Counted from the stretch's first letter, positions 10,771-24,240 are shown. The stretch is DNA of 64,000 nucleotides from Pohlia nutans (GCA_022496805.1 CM040090.1:7744001-7808000); one strand, 5' to 3'. The notes: a model not told the origin generated them from the sequence alone. A program made the numbers and translations.

Positions 10771-11115
10771 ACACTAAATAGTATATTTAGTGTGAGGCAC
10801 TGTAATTGCGAACATCACTCTAAATATCAAAAAACCTACTTTTGTAAGAACACTAAATGTGAATTCTCACACTATTTATGAAGAATAGTAACGTTTTGAC
10901 ATTGTGATCTTTTGAGATATGGATATTTAGTGTGAGTAAGGAATGAAACTTGAGATGAAAGTTTAGATGGAAAAACTGAAATTTTAGAAATGGAATGAAT
11001 CAAATTGGATGATAATTGATAACACTAATTACCCACAAATTGACAATTACTGTTAGACAAGTAGTAGGGGTAAGCACATTATTCATCACCTCACACTAAA
11101 TATACTATTTAGTGT
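10771..11115. mobile_element. MITE with 27 bp terminal inverted repeats
   Basis: The ends at 10771-10797 and 11089-11115 are exact inverted repeats that read ACACTAAATAGTATATTTAG then TGTGAGG. The inverted repeat is itself internally palindromic (CTAAATA..TATTTAG). If the element proper starts at CACTAAAT, it is flanked by TA on both sides, as for a mariner-type target. There is no coding sequence. Confidence 0.85.
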
Positions 11116-14100
11116 ACTGATATTCTCAATATGCTACGTCCGCTGCAACATTCCAAAATGGTAGCTGCCTTTAGTTAGAGTTCATAACATGTCGGCACCC
11201 ATTAATCACATAACTACAGTGTGCAATTCCATGCTCTCTATGGCTAAGTTAGTACTTGAGGGCTACCGTTTGCGGTGTTCCCATACTGGCGGATTACACT
11301 TCTGAGAGTTGATCTCAAGACAATGGGTATCTAAAAAAAACAATAGTTGTACAAAGCCTCTTGTTCAGTTCTGTATTTTGTGAACCAGCAGGTTAAGTCA
11401 ATTGATATATTAATTTCCATTACTGCCCTACCATGATCAGAAATTCAAATTCATGTAAATAAGCTGTAATTCTTCCCCCTCCGTACTTGTACGTACCTGA
11501 CTAGTGGGACCTGTGCCGTTAAGCACATTGAGCTTGGGTTGTCTCCTCGACGGATTCCAGCGTGGAACGGTCGAGTGAGACAAACCATGCTGTATTGTAT
11601 AATAGATATCCAATCCATTCACACTCAGACGAGCTAGGAGAATTTCAAAAACGTAAGTCCAGCTCACCAAATCCCTTACACAGAAAGCACTTTGTCAATA
11701 CAATGCACTCAACTCACTAGTAAGAAATGTGTCGTTTTTCACTTACTATGAATGAAAAAAGAATGAAACCGTGCCAGGCATATGGGTTGCGTCGATGCTG
11801 GTGAGTGGTTTTGGTCACAAGAAGACAAAAATCTAGGCACAATATTTCATCACTGTTCATTGTTTCCACAAAATGGGGAATGAAAAACGACAGTTCTGTT
11901 ACTAGTGACTATTAGACCGAGAAGTCCCCTGCATACAAAGAAAAGAACATCAAGTGAACCATCAACAAAAAAAACTAAAATATTCTAATGCAAAGGAACT
12001 CATTATTGTGACTCAATACTGTAAACGAAACCCTATCAAATGAATTAGGTTGTTTAGCCTGCTATACATGATAGCTTGCCTATTTGGCAGTAGATGGCTA
12101 TACTTGTCTTTGAACCAATCCCCTTCAGTCTTCCAGAGTATTTGCATGTAATACAAGTAATCAAGCAAAACAACCCTGAAATTTGCAAAACAAATCATAA
12201 ACCTCCCAAAAAGCCACACATAATATTCATATAGTGCACCTATTGGAAATGCAATGAAAGCGCTCTAGTGACAGTCCAGTGACACATTCTTCCACACCTT
12301 ATAACTATTTGGATTGAACAAATAAGAGTAACTTACATCAAAGAAAAAATTCATGATAAGTTCAACGATGGCTGCCATCTGCTATTACGTGCACAGTAAA
12401 GTACTTGCAAATTATGTGAGACCTAGCTACTCTTGAAGCATGCTTGAGGCAAAGTTGAAGCCTGGCTTGTAACTCTAGGTTCTCCAATAGCATGAGGAAA
12501 TTGTTGAGCACCGACTTGCTTGCCTGCACCAAATGAAACATTTTTCAGATCACATGAACCACAGTTACATCCTCCCATAACATTCTTGAATTCAGCTCCT
12601 CACACTATAGGCCCATACCCAGTCAAACTTCATCAATCACTCATATTTAAAATATATTATATTTTTCTCATATTTTCTGGGATAGGTTATTGTTAAACAG
12701 ATTTACCCTGTTATTTTCATAATCATGAAAATACAAATGAATTTTCAAAGCTTCTTTCTTCTAAAAATCACAACAATTGCAAAGGGCTTAAAATAGTAAT
12801 ATTTTTTTAGGAAAATGTAAATAATAGTGATGAACAACAAATTGTAGGGGTATGCATTTTGAGCTTATATAAAAAGAAATTTGATAGGAAAACTTTTTCT
12901 GCAATGTAATTTGGAATTTCGGGGCTTGAGCTTTAAAGTGTTATAAAAAGTGAAATTTTAAAAAATTTGAAGAATAGTAAACCAAACTAGAGAGTACAAG
13001 ATAACCTCTACACTTACTTAGCTGAGACCATTTTCATTTGAAATTAGGAACTAGGTAAAAATCAACGTTTGACTAAAAAAAACCACCAAGTTTGGCCATA
13101 TTGTGCTCTTTAATGCTTAAGGGTTAAATATACAATGTTCATCACATGGATGGAAGTTGCCAAGATTTAGAGTCTATAATAAGTAAAAATGTCAATTTAA
13201 ACAACACAGACTACTTAAAAACCTCATAGAATGAATAGTTTAAATGAATCAAATTCCATTGGGTATTTAAGAATCTTATCAACTTTGAGTCTCGCTTTGA
13301 GTATTTACCCAATCACACCATAATTCAAAAATAAATAAATAATTTTGTATTTTATTTGAATTTTGGAAGTTTATCATTTGAATATTATATTTTTTATTTT
13401 ATATGATGATTTTTTGGAAGTCATTTGTATAGATTTGATTTAAAATTCATAATTTTCTACCTCCATACAAAATATATACTTTATCATGCAATCTGTCACA
13501 TATTTACAAATTTTATACTTTTGTAGATTGTTCCAACACCTACACCACCCAACATTCTTTAATTTTTCTAAATTGTTGTGAACATGTTTGTAGTGGTTCA
13601 TTGACATATTTTTATAGAAAATTTTATTCTAAATAGGTTAGACCCAAGAAACATTGAATTTGGACACTCCTAACTCATTTTACAATGCTTTCAATTTCGA
13701 AACGACCAATATCAACCTGCCCTCCACACTTTAGGGTTAATAAAGTTATTTGTAAAGTTGAGAAAAAAATTATAGAAGATGAAAGACAAGGTAGAACCAG
13801 TTCTTTTTCTTGAATGACAAAAAAACAAGTTATGCCTACTTATTTTTTACCAATCACAATCTTTGCATTGTTAAAGAGATTTGAACCTTGAACCCTCCCA
13901 ATGCAAGAGAACCTCACTCAAGGGAAGGAGCTTGGTGGTTTGTGTGAGTGAATGTCAAAAAAGTCTATATGAAGACGAAAAACTTTGAGTAGCAAACATG
14001 GTATATTGTAAAGCCTTTGCGGATAATTCAAATGTACAGATTGCCCTAATGTTATGATTTTCAAAGATCCGCAAAGCTTGCACCATTTTGGCATTATACT

Positions 14101-14354
14101 TCGAGTGCCAAACTATCATCAAAGTACAACTTTGAAAGTAGCATCATTACAAAACTATGTTTAAAAACATCATTGCTTTTGATGTATTATAAAGTATAAA
14201 CGTAAACAAGCTATAGAAATCTGAACTGTACAATCTTGTAGTATACATGTTTTATGATGTGGATCAAATTTAGAATCATTTGGACACAAAGTTTCTAAGA
14301 TCTTAATGTTTTAGTGTTAAAAAAAAAGGTTGTTGAAATTTTCATAGCAACACA
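11116..14354. other. Gene-poor DNA with weak exon-like stretches on the minus strand
   Basis: I see no firm gene. Minus-strand open stretches with plausible splice borders are at 12013-12190 (includes VVLLDYLYYMQILW; acceptor-like tttcag before it) and about 12427-12597 (includes MGGCNCGSCDLKNVSFGAGK, a small Cys cluster). I do not recognise either; they may be relics of captured exons. A motif at about 11500 (actagtgggacc.gtgccgtt) recurs at about 25912. The remainder is AT-rich. Confidence 0.35.
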
Positions 14355-14358
14355 TTAA

Positions 14359-14920
14359 CCCTTAATCTTTAAACGTACCAGTCCTTTCTGGAAAAGTCAA
14401 ACTACAAAATTATACAGAATTAAGCCTTGAAGAATAATCAAAGTATATTTTGTAATATTTTCATGCATGAAATTAAGTGTTTCCTATAAGTCCTAAAATT
14501 TTCAATTTTTTATTATTTAACATGACTTTTTTACAAATTTTTAAGTCAAATGCTTCCCAAATTCATTTTAATTACAAAAAGACTTCAAAAAATTGATTAC
14601 TTTTTGGATGAGATGCAAATCACAGTGGAGAATCACATGATATCATTGATGTGTCTTCCATAAAAAAAAATTAGTTACATTTTGAAATTCAAAAAGTAAA
14701 CATCCCATGTAGTATAATTCGGAGCTTGAGTTGCAAAGCTTGCAAAAGAGATAATTTACTCAATACATGAAATTTTTAAGATTTGAAAAGTAGAGTGCAA
14801 ACTAGACTTGATAAACTTCATTTTCTTTGTTGAGTGTATTAGCAAAAGAAATCAGCTTCGAGATCAAATTTGGGTTTGACCAACAAACATCCAATAACTG
14901 GATGCGTGGACGTTTAGGGG
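14359..14920. mobile_element. TTAA-flanked MITE, family B
   Basis: TTAA lies at 14355-14358 and 14921-14924. The right end, inverted, reads CCCCTAAACGTCC with the inner palindrome CATCCA-GTTA-TTGGATG. The left end carries CCAG-TCCTTT-CTGG and a short extra repeat (CCTTAATCTT). The interior matches 31833-32313 (inverse) and 52575-53112. Confidence 0.85.
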
Positions 14921-14924
14921 TTAA

Positions 14925-16423
14925 CTTCCTGGGCGACCCAAAATGGGTCGGGCTATTTTTAGAACTAAAAATATCTTGAGGAAGGAATGCCCGAATGATT
15001 CAAAATTTGTGTCGATTCTGTGTAGAAACGAATTAGCTATTCAATGGTGTAGTCTGATTTGGAGACATGCACATTGTCAATTTTACAAAAATCCACAAGT
15101 GCTGGGTGGTCACAAAACCGAATAAGAAAAGTCAGGTGAAGAGAGTGATGGGCGAATGACGAGATGCCACGTGTTCCAGTTGGGCAAGGCGGCTTGTGGA
15201 TGGGTGTAGCTACTGAAATACAAATCTTGCACTTGGATTTCACCTTTTTTCCAAAATTCTTTTTCCTACTATATGTGTTCCTTTGTGTACTTTCAACCTA
15301 CCGTGACTGATTTTGCAATGGAAGATCAGATTTGTAGGAAGTTGTAAGATTTCTCTCAAAGTCACAAGTAAAAAGTGGATGTCATGTCAAGGCCTCTTTC
15401 TCACTCATTTTTTATCCTAAAAATACAAAAACTTGTTGTCATGCGTAGGAAACTTGATTATCTTCATAATGACAAGAACCCACCAAATTTCTAAAATAGT
15501 ATGTGCCCAAGAGAGTCGGTGAAAGCTCATTTTCAGCAGTGAGAAAACAGTGAATTTCTTGGAATACCCTTCACCTTTATGTCCCATCCAAGCAACCTAT
15601 AACTCGGATTGACACCGAACTTTGTAAAGATGAAGGTGACTTGCATATCTACAAGATCTTACGGTTGATTTTGTAAAAAAGTGAACTGTATAAGTTTGAG
15701 CAACATGTATCCCTAACCAAAAAAATCAGGGTCCAAAACGCGTTCAAAATGGTTCAGGAAGTTAAAGGTTAAAGGTGAAAGTCGTTCTCAAAACTACTCA
15801 AATGAAAAAACCTTAAACTATAAAGTGGTTCAAATCATCATATAAACACATTGGTACCCAAAAAGACTCATAATTTTTTTTGATGTGCCTTAAAACAACC
15901 TTGCAATATCAAAAAGTAGCCCAAAAAGTGATCCATTTTACCCTAAAATCAAAAAGTGTTCAAAATATATTTGTGCACTTAAGTGACTCTTAAACATATA
16001 GAATAACAAAGATTGACACAAAAATGTCCCTAAAAATACCCTTGCTTTTAAATGATTCCCACAAATTCAATACATCTTGGAAATCGGACACTGCATACAT
16101 AGATTACAATTCCTCAAAATGAAAGTAACTGAAAAAACACTCAAAATATGGACCTCATGATGGCTAGGGTTAATATAGAAACAAATAAACTTAATTTTAT
16201 GATAAATGAGTTCTTCCAAATATGTCACTTCCCCTACACGACCTTTGACATTTCAAAAGATGAAGCATTTTAGAGAGAGTTGCGTACATATGGATTTGAT
16301 TGGAAATTTTCCGTTGCATCATGGACTCATTTACTAATAAATTGAGTTGAAGAAATTTTATGGGATTGTACCATATGCATCAATACATTTTAGTGTTTAA
16401 TTGCAACAAAGATCCCACCTTTC
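14925..16423. other. Spacer DNA sharing a repeat with 22.9-23.3 kb
   Basis: No gene is supported; short open frames at 14943-15243 show no family signal. The block at about 15760-16000 (words such as 'acacattggtacc', 'gatgtgccttaaaac') matches the reverse complement of about 23100-23330, so it belongs to a dispersed non-coding repeat. The end at 16423 is the inner limit of the right arm. Confidence 0.5.
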
Positions 16424-16967
16424 GTAGGTTGTCATGTGGTTGGCAATTTTCCAAAACTTGGTATTTGATGATTTGATGCTAAAAATTAGCACACGTGCTA
16501 CTATCCTTTGTAGGAACTACTAGTTGCAAAATCACCTTTTGCATATCATTGGAGCGGCTATGTGTGTTATGTTGTTTTTGAGGCTTAAAGAATACAACTA
16601 GAGATGGTTGAAATAGAGAAAAAAAAAAAAAAAACCTTTTTGAGGAAGGCAACATGTACAACAAGACCTCAAGCGCAGGGATAAGTTTGTGCTTCAAGAA
16701 TTAGTATCACACACACTAAATGGGATAATCAGTGTAGTCAAAATATTGGCTATATGTTTATTTCTAATTTTATAAAAAATTAGAGTCTCTTCAAAAAATA
16801 CTCCTAGGGCTAATGGGTATGTAACGTTTAGTACAAATCACACTTCAAATTATGCGCCAATTGAACGACACAATTACATGTTAATTACAATTAAGTGTTC
16901 TTAATTACATTAGTTTAATGCATATGACTAAAATACAAAATATAAACATAAATGAAGTGATACTTAA

Positions 16968-17506
16968 CCCTTTAACGTCCCGATTCAACACTGTTTTCAA
17001 AGATTCGTTATAAAATGTTTGATAAAAAATTAAAATGGAGTTGATGTTCAAAGAAAAGTTTAAAATATCAATGTGAAGATAACATCTGCACGGTTGGATT
17101 CATCATATTTATTAATAATAATTTTTAATTAATTTTGCAAGGTTTTTTCTTGAAATTCAATTAAAATTTCAAAATTAACATTAAATTTTTAAAAAATATT
17201 GTAATGAGATTGGAATAGCATGCACAACAAGATGGTATGGTTTTCACTATTTGATTCTACTTGTTATGGAAAATCATGTTTAAGGCCTCACTTTTTGAAC
17301 TAAAAATGAAACTTGACATAAACCACTTTTGCTATTTTTCAAAAATTCTCAATATCTTATTTTGAAGATCTCTACCGTACAAATGGTAGTCAACTAGCAT
17401 AAGAATTTTTTTTAAATGAATGGATGAAAAACATCACCGTGCGTGATGAAAGGACGCTTTAGAAATCATCCATCGTCCAAAATCTGGACGCTAACGCGTC
17501 AAAGGG
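16968..17506. mobile_element. TTAA-flanked MITE, family C (539 bp)
   Basis: TTAA lies at 16964-16967 and 17507-17510. The ends are CCCTTTAACGTCCC and, inverted, CCCTTTGACGCG with the palindrome CGTCCA-GATTT-TGGACG. The left arm at about 2850-2870 has the uninterrupted site 'accaaatTTAAgtatcac', a clean empty site. The interior is related to 49250-49783 and 57114-57644. Confidence 0.9.
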
Positions 17507-19049
17507 TTAAATTTGGTTACTATATTCATAACAACATTGAAAGATTGTATCTAAAATTTCAAATTACTATTGCATACACTTGTCGTATGATAAAACAAAC
17601 ACTACCACTTTATTGTTCAAAAGATATATGTTAAAAAATGAGTACACTAGTTGCAATAGAAAACTATTATATAAAAAAAGTACAATTATATATATATAAT
17701 TATAATTATATGATTGCATTTATAATCAACTCTTAAATATAATTAAAAAAATAATTTTGTCATATATTTCCTCAAAGGATCAATTTTCTTAATTTTACTT
17801 ATTTTAGAGCTTATTGGAACAAATTGTTAATCTTCCAAAAATATCATAAATGAATTTAATTCGACAAGTTCACAAGATCCTAGGAATATAACATGTTTCC
17901 ATTTTATTTTTAAATCAAAACTTTTGGAATTTCATTTCATACAAAAAGGATTTTATTCTAATACTTTAATATATATAATTATTCAAAAAAATATTTGGAA
18001 GTGTTCCAATTATAACTATTGACTTTCAAATGCTTTCTTTCATATCCAATATGAATTCAATTAATTAATCTTGACTAAATTTCAGAAGATTATCTAAGTA
18101 ATGGTTTTTGAGATCTTCACTCTTTTGTCATATTTATAAAATGACTAATCCCAAAGTTCATCATTTGGAATTTAAACTCATGCAATATAAATCATTGAAT
18201 TTGATTTATGATACCTACAAGTGATTTTTTACTGTAATAAAAATGTATTTCTTTTAAAGTAACACCAAATATCCCTAATTTTTCATTAAAAATTCATTCA
18301 CCTAATAAAATAGTTAATTAAATTAAGGATCTTTCTACTATTAAAATTAGCTTTAATATAAGAGGATTTTAAAAAACAATAATTTTTTAAAGTCTTAAAT
18401 ATAAATAATCCGCAAAAGGTTTATTTTATTAATACATAAAATTTTAAACATAGGTGAAGGACCAATTGCTACTTGACCAAAGTAATAAGGCATAAAAGTT
18501 ATTATATATTAAAATGTTGTATACAAGGGTCAAATATAGCACTTTGACTATGCATGTGATATAAGAAGATAGAGCATATAAAAGAATGATAAAATCATGC
18601 ACGACAACCGAGTACTGCAACAAAAGGTTTTGATTAACTTCAACAACACCTGTACAATGCAAGTAGCATTATCTTGACTGTTCAAGGACTCTCGCAATTA
18701 AGCTCCAAGACACTTACACAACAATGACGAAAGAGAGTCCTTCACGCGAGTAAGAAACCTTTGGTACGATACACTGTTTCAGGCCCGCACCTCTGAGGTG
18801 ACAGTAAACCGTATATCTATTTTCCGCTCAACCAAGACTACTTATATACTTTTCGATTTCAAGCCCGCCACTCTAAGGTGACAATCGGCCGTATACATGC
18901 TTGCATCCTGCTCAACTAAGACTACGTAAACATACACAAGTAATTAGCTAGTTGGTAACTAACTAGTAACAAATTATCTTCAAAATAGCAACCCTTTTTA
19001 GATTCAATCATATACAACAACAATATCTTTAATAAAGGCCTCAATAAAA

Positions 19050-20261
19050 CTATTCAACCAACTCCTGCACACAATTCCACAACTGATTTGCTTTTCTTTC
19101 AATCTTCACCACTTCATCATGACAAACATATTTGATGTCAATTTGCTTCACTTGAGAATACAACTCTTCAACTTCTTGAGACACAGTCTTCAATTCGTCT
19201 TCACACGCAACCATCTTATCCAACCTTGTACTAGTTAAAGATTCGTATTGAACCCATGAACAGACAAATTGCATAATCGAATTTCTGAGGTAGTGAAGGA
19301 TTTTCTCGTATTTAGATCTCTCTCTGCCTTCTCGTTTTCTAGCTTGTTCAACTTCATAATATTCGCGATTTAATTCCATGGCATGTTTTTCCAAATAGAC
19401 CTTCTCAAGTGTAGTTAGAGCATCTATCAAATATCGAATGGCTCTCTTCATAACTTTTTTCTTTCTTGAAACTATATCACGAGTAAGCAAGTTAGTTGAA
19501 ACCACCCTTGGACTCTTTTCTGTTGCCCTAGTTTGCAGAGCACGTGCTTGAATCATAACTTCACTCACATTTGCCGAATTGTTGATCTCCAACTCTTTGT
19601 CCTCTTCGATAGACTCGACAACCTCATCTTCTTGAACATAGCCGTCACCATCTTTTCGAGTGGACTCTTCTACCTCATCTTCTTGAACATAGCCGTCACT
19701 ATCTTCTTCAACAAGCTCGTCAATCTCATCCTCTGGAAAATAATCTCCATCTTCTTCAAAATGCCCTCCATCCTCTTCAACCAAATTGGTCTCATCACCA
19801 AGTGCCTGAATTGAAACGTCTTCTGAAATCTTCTCTTCATTCTCCATGTGGATTGAATTGTCTAGAGCTTCTTCAACTATTGATGAATGTACACGCATCT
19901 TTACACACCGTGCTTGTCGAATCCTAGGCTTTGAAAGTGTTGTTCTTCCAATGCTCTTACTTGTAGAAGTCTTCGCGCATCGAGCTTCACGTTTGGAAAT
20001 CCCCAAGTTTGGTCTCTCCATCACAACGTTCTTCTTTTTTGTCTTGTACGGTTGTCTCGTCTTTCCACCAAGTGTGAAGTTTATTCGGCATGTGTTACAC
20101 ACAAAACGAGGTTGGTCGCGATCATTGTTGTTGAAATACCTAAAAGAAACGTCTTCCGAACCGCATTGCACACGATTACATTTCCTTGCAAAACTATCAG
20201 TGATGTGTTTGGGGATTAACTTTTCTAGTTCATCGCCACGACGTTGTGAAGTCGGTGCCAT
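19050..20261 (-). CDS. Dof-like zinc-finger, acidic-repeat, coiled-coil protein (right copy)
   Basis: Predicted 403 aa, starting at the same MAPTSQRRGDELEK as the left copy; the sequence upstream of this ATG carries a good acceptor-like 'tgcag', so a 5' non-coding exon is possible. It has the same C-x4-C-x21-C-x2-C finger (CNRVQCGSEDVSFRYFNNND) followed by QPRFVCNTC. The acidic 17-residue repeat has only about three units here against seven on the left. This copy keeps a segment (EEALDNSIHMENEEKISEDV) missing from the left one. The coiled-coil C-terminus is conserved to the last residues (NQLWNCVQELVE). Both copies are open and differ by in-frame changes, which points to selection on the protein or a recent duplication. 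Confidence 0.75.
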   Translation of the reverse strand: MAPTSQRRGDELEKLIPKHITDSFARKCNRVQCGSEDVSFRYFNNNDRDQPRFVCNTCRINFTLGGKTRQPYKTKKKNVVMERPNLGISKREARCAKTSTSKSIGRTTLSKPRIRQARCVKMRVHSSIVEEALDNSIHMENEEKISEDVSIQALGDETNLVEEDGGHFEEDGDYFPEDEIDELVEEDSDGYVQEDEVEESTRKDGDGYVQEDEVVESIEEDKELEINNSANVSEVMIQARALQTRATEKSPRVVSTNLLTRDIVSRKKKVMKRAIRYLIDALTTLEKVYLEKHAMELNREYYEVEQARKREGRERSKYEKILHYLRNSIMQFVCSWVQYESLTSTRLDKMVACEDELKTVSQEVEELYSQVKQIDIKYVCHDEVVKIERKANQLWNCVQELVE

Positions 20262-20518
20262 GGTGTGTTGATTTCCTGCATGCAATGGAACAATGAATGA
20301 ATTAACAAGATGATATATTTGATTGTTGTAGTGAAGCTTTGTTTTGTCTTATAAATCATATAGCTAGCACAAGAATGTGTGTTGCTTTGTATATTCTAAC
20401 AAGGCCTAGTGATATTAATGAAAAAAAAAGACAATTCAAAAAGTTGTTCATTTTCAAAACTCTTGTTTCGATTATCGATCTTATGCGAGCTTTGTGAACT
20501 TGAATTCCACACTCCACA

Positions 20519-20686
20519 GTTCACAAAGATGATTATATGGTTATCTAGTATAAAAAGCAAGTTAACAAAGATGATTATATGATTGTCTAGTATGAAAAGA
20601 AAGTTCACAAAGATGATTATATTATTATCTAGTATGAAAAGCAAGTTAACAAAAATGATTGTAGGATTATCTAGTATGAAAAGCAA
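20519..20686. repeat. 42 bp tandem repeat, four units
   Basis: Units begin at 20519, 20561, 20603 and 20645, each like GTTCACAAAGATGATTATAT followed by a TCTAGTATGAAAAGCAA part. Because 42 is a multiple of three, the minus strand stays open as a 14-residue repeat (FILDNHIIIFVN), but I do not take this as a gene. It lies just outside the right arm. A single related unit occurs at about 49009-49040. Confidence 0.9.
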
Positions 20687-20699
20687 CATGCACACCGTT

Positions 20700-23600
20700 T
20701 TTCATCTACAAAACAAAAAGACAAGTATTTCTAACACATGAGAGCCTTCCATCTTTGTAATTACACCATTTAACAACGAAGTCATTGTGGCTTCTATAAC
20801 CTACAAAAACTTCGAAACTATCCTCACCTTCGTATCGTTGCACAAAACTAGACTTCAAATAATGCAACTAATCTCCTCTCATTCAAGTGCAGAAATGTCA
20901 ATGCGCAAATGATAATTCTATGGGAAATGGATTGGTATTTATAGGCCTTAGTAGTATGGCCTCGACAGGTGAGCACTATTGTTGTGTGTCTCGAGGGGAG
21001 TGTGGAATAACCAAGTGGAAATGCAAGCCTCGTTGGTCACGTACGGGAAAACCATGGCCTATTCAACTAAAAAATAACTTCATTATCTTGTTTTTGACAT
21101 GTGAAGGTGGATTTTGGATTGTTCATATTGAATCATGATGTTACCAATAAATATGTTGATTTCCTATCAACAAACATCCAAACTATAATTTTCCCATTCG
21201 AATCAACAAAAATCTTGGAAGAATTTGTTGCTTTGGGCATTGGGGTGCTTTTAAGGTAGCGGTGTCCATGTGATCTAATGAAAAACCATATAGTGTACAA
21301 AACATTTGTCATTAATACGAAGTATTAATTCCAAAAAATACTTTTAAATACTAAAGTACATTATTTCCATAATCATTGAAGCCTTTATTTCATATTTTAT
21401 AATACTTTGGATTCTTCATGGAATGTTCTCTTAATTTTTGATAGTCTTATTGGATGTAATACCTTCATATAACACGAAGTGAGGAAAAATTGGAATTACC
21501 ATATTTTCAATAAAACATATGAATCAAGGCGTTAACGAGTCTTATCACAACATTTAACCATCATTAAATATTACACATTTGGGTACAAATGTAATTAATA
21601 GTATTTTTGAATTTAATTAATTGGAAATACATTATATGTTCTTTCCAAAAATTAAAATTGGTCGCTCAAAAATATATTTATTATATCACCAATTATAAAA
21701 AAGGCCGAAAATTGCGATCTGTAACTACATGTTTTAGTGGCCCTATTTTGAAATCGCCCAATGAGCAGTGGTTTGGAGATTTTTAACCCTCTCTTTCATC
21801 CTTAAACGTCCAACGATTTTCCTCATTTGTGAAAGCCATTTCCATATTTGTATTTTAAATTTTTTTGAATTTTTTTTGTTGCTTTTTATAGGTAATACCA
21901 AAACGAAGCCAAAATAGTTAAATTTTATCCCAATTGACCATTTTAGCTATATTTTCATTGCTCATATGTATGTCATCTCAATATGCTATTTCTATTACTA
22001 GTTTTTTTCCTTATGTTTATATGACGAGATGAGTTTAAAGTTTTTAATTTTAAAATGGAATGAATAGAAAATTTCACTTGATGAACACAAACTCTGATGG
22101 ACTTATCGATGATCAAAGTGTTGTTGACTTTAGATAAAGCTCCAATTTTTATGTCTATTGTTTATTCCATATTGAGTATTTTACAAATAAACAATCCCAT
22201 TAGATAAATAATGTAATTTGAATAGGGTCTGGCTCCACGTATTGGCTTTAAAATAGGGATTTTAAAGCTTAAATGTTTAGGGGCTTTTTTGATTTTGAAA
22301 GGTCATCTTCACAACCTTTTTTTCATTGTTTTGAGAAGCTACTCCTTTCTTACATTATAGTGTACACCAAAATGAAGTAATATATGCAAATAATTACTTT
22401 AATTGATCAAATTAGAAAAATAAAAATAAACCATTGCTACTAAATAGGTCAACGTCTTTTGAAAAAAAACATAGTCTGAGTTTAATTGACTTTAAGATAT
22501 GCAAAAAAAATCATGTGTTTATTTCACGTAATATTGAATATTTTAAGAAATAAACAACTCCAATAGATGGGTTGGGAAATTTTGGAGGGGGTGATTTTTC
22601 AATTTTTTTGCTGTTATCATCAAATTTGAAGCACCTTGGGTATCTTGGGTACTTCACGGTTCACCCATAAAGGACAAAGGATTCATGGTTTTGAATTGAT
22701 CACTATGACTCATCATAGTTTGCAAAGTATAATGTAAATGTGGATATTTTAAATCATTAAACTAAGTGAAGTGATTGCACATATTGGTGTATTTTTTAAT
22801 ATATTTCTAAATCAATAAAATCACAATACAAAGTCTTAAGAAGTGCTCAAAAATGTAAGGTCCAAAATGGGCATGTTTCTCTTTAACCCCTAACCGTCTT
22901 GACATTCATATTTTGGACGTTTTTGGAGGACATTCATCTTTGAAGAGTCGCAACTTTTGCAAAACGTGTCCGATTTTATTGAAATTTTGGAAAAACAAAG
23001 GAGATGATGTAGGGAATGTGTCGTTAGATCAATCCAAAAGGAATTGAAATTTTGGTGATTATTTGAAAGTAGGTATCTTTTTTTTGGACAGAAATGGTGA
23101 ATTTTGATGGCAACAACTTTGGGGCCTTGTATCTCCTTCATCCCAAGTCTTTTTGCTTTTTGGTTCAAATGGGTCACTTTTGAGCTACTTTTTGACATTG
23201 TAAGGCCATTTTAGGGCACATTAAAATTTTCATGAGGCTTTTTTGGTACTAATGTGTTTATATGATGGTTTTGAACTACTTTACAGTTCAATTTTTTTTT
23301 GTTTCAATAATTTTGAAAACGGATTTCACCTCTAACTTTGTTGCTAGGACATTGGATTCCCTATTTTTGCACGTGGCCATGTAATCATGCACTTGGCTTC
23401 TGGGTGCAATAAAAATTCAAACTGGTAGAAATTGCATGAAAATTTAGGCCAATTTTTTTCTTCTATTTTGAATATTTTCTAATTGAATTCTATATGCAAC
23501 AAAATTCTCTTTGAAATTGATCTTGACACATAGTATATTAGAAAAATTCATGAAGTTTGAGTTCTCAAATAAGAAGCTAAACACACATCTTATAAAACCA

Positions 23601-24240
23601 TATAAACATATTTTAAGCAATTAGAAGTAGGCCACAAATAGATGATTGTGTTTTAAATATACATTTTAGTATGTAGAAATTTTTTACTTGTTTACAATTC
23701 TTAAAGAATAGTACAAACTTTTAAATCAATACCTTGACAGCTAAATTAGAAAACCACATACTATATAGTAATGTACTCATGTACTCTAGTAAGCATCTAA
23801 CAACCCATGCCTTCAATCTGCATTGCAATATATTGAAATAAATACAACTTTGTTTCATTTGGAATAGTGATTTGCTTCATCCGCACGTAATCATATAGCG
23901 CCACAATTGCATTTGTTGCTTCTTCCTTCCAAATAGCAATTCCTTTTATGATATCTCTTTACTATGTTATCAAAATAGATTGTCCAACCTTTTCAAACAA
24001 ACTCGTCATAACAACAAGCTGAGTGATTCAGTCCCCTATACAGAATCCATGAACTTCCACATAAACAACATCGTTGTCAGCTCCAACAGGGCTTTCAAAG
24101 GCGCTAAAAAAAGGAAAAAACAAATGTGTGACCATACATAATCAACCACTTGCACAAAAAATAAAACAAAAAAATTCATTAAACAATTATTTATTTCTCT
24201 ATTTAAATATTGATAAATAAATAAATATACTTTGTGCGAG
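20700..24240. other. AT-rich DNA with solitary TTAA-element ends and a decayed coding trace
   Basis: No gene is supported. Single ends of the TTAACCC type occur at about 21784 and 22882 without partners. A minus-strand stretch at about 23930-24110 reads like decayed coding sequence (ESPVGADNDVVYVEVHGFCI, then stop, then ITQLVVMTSLFEKVGQSILI) but I cannot name it. The block at about 23100-23330 is the partner of the repeat at 15.8-16.0 kb. Confidence 0.4.

Larger units (their letters stand above)
16424..20393. repeat. Right arm of large inverted repeat
   Basis: Inverse counterpart of 1-3798. It keeps the second Dof-like gene and the flanking non-coding DNA. It lacks the insertions at 2098-2677, 3031-3124 and 3367-3660 and has its own TTAA element at 16968-17506. 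An extra AT-rich stretch of about 0.7 kb (about 17700-18430) has no match in the left arm and no gene. Around 18780-18925 a segment of about 100 bp is present twice in tandem (CCGC..CTCT.AGGTGACA then 'ctcaac.aagactac'). Confidence 0.9.

Noticed and set aside
20519..20686. CRISPR-like array
   Set aside because: The units are contiguous with no unique spacers, and the DNA is eukaryotic.
20396..20695. 99-codon minus-strand frame with 14-residue repeat
   Set aside because: It is produced by the 42 bp tandem repeat; there is no start context or family.
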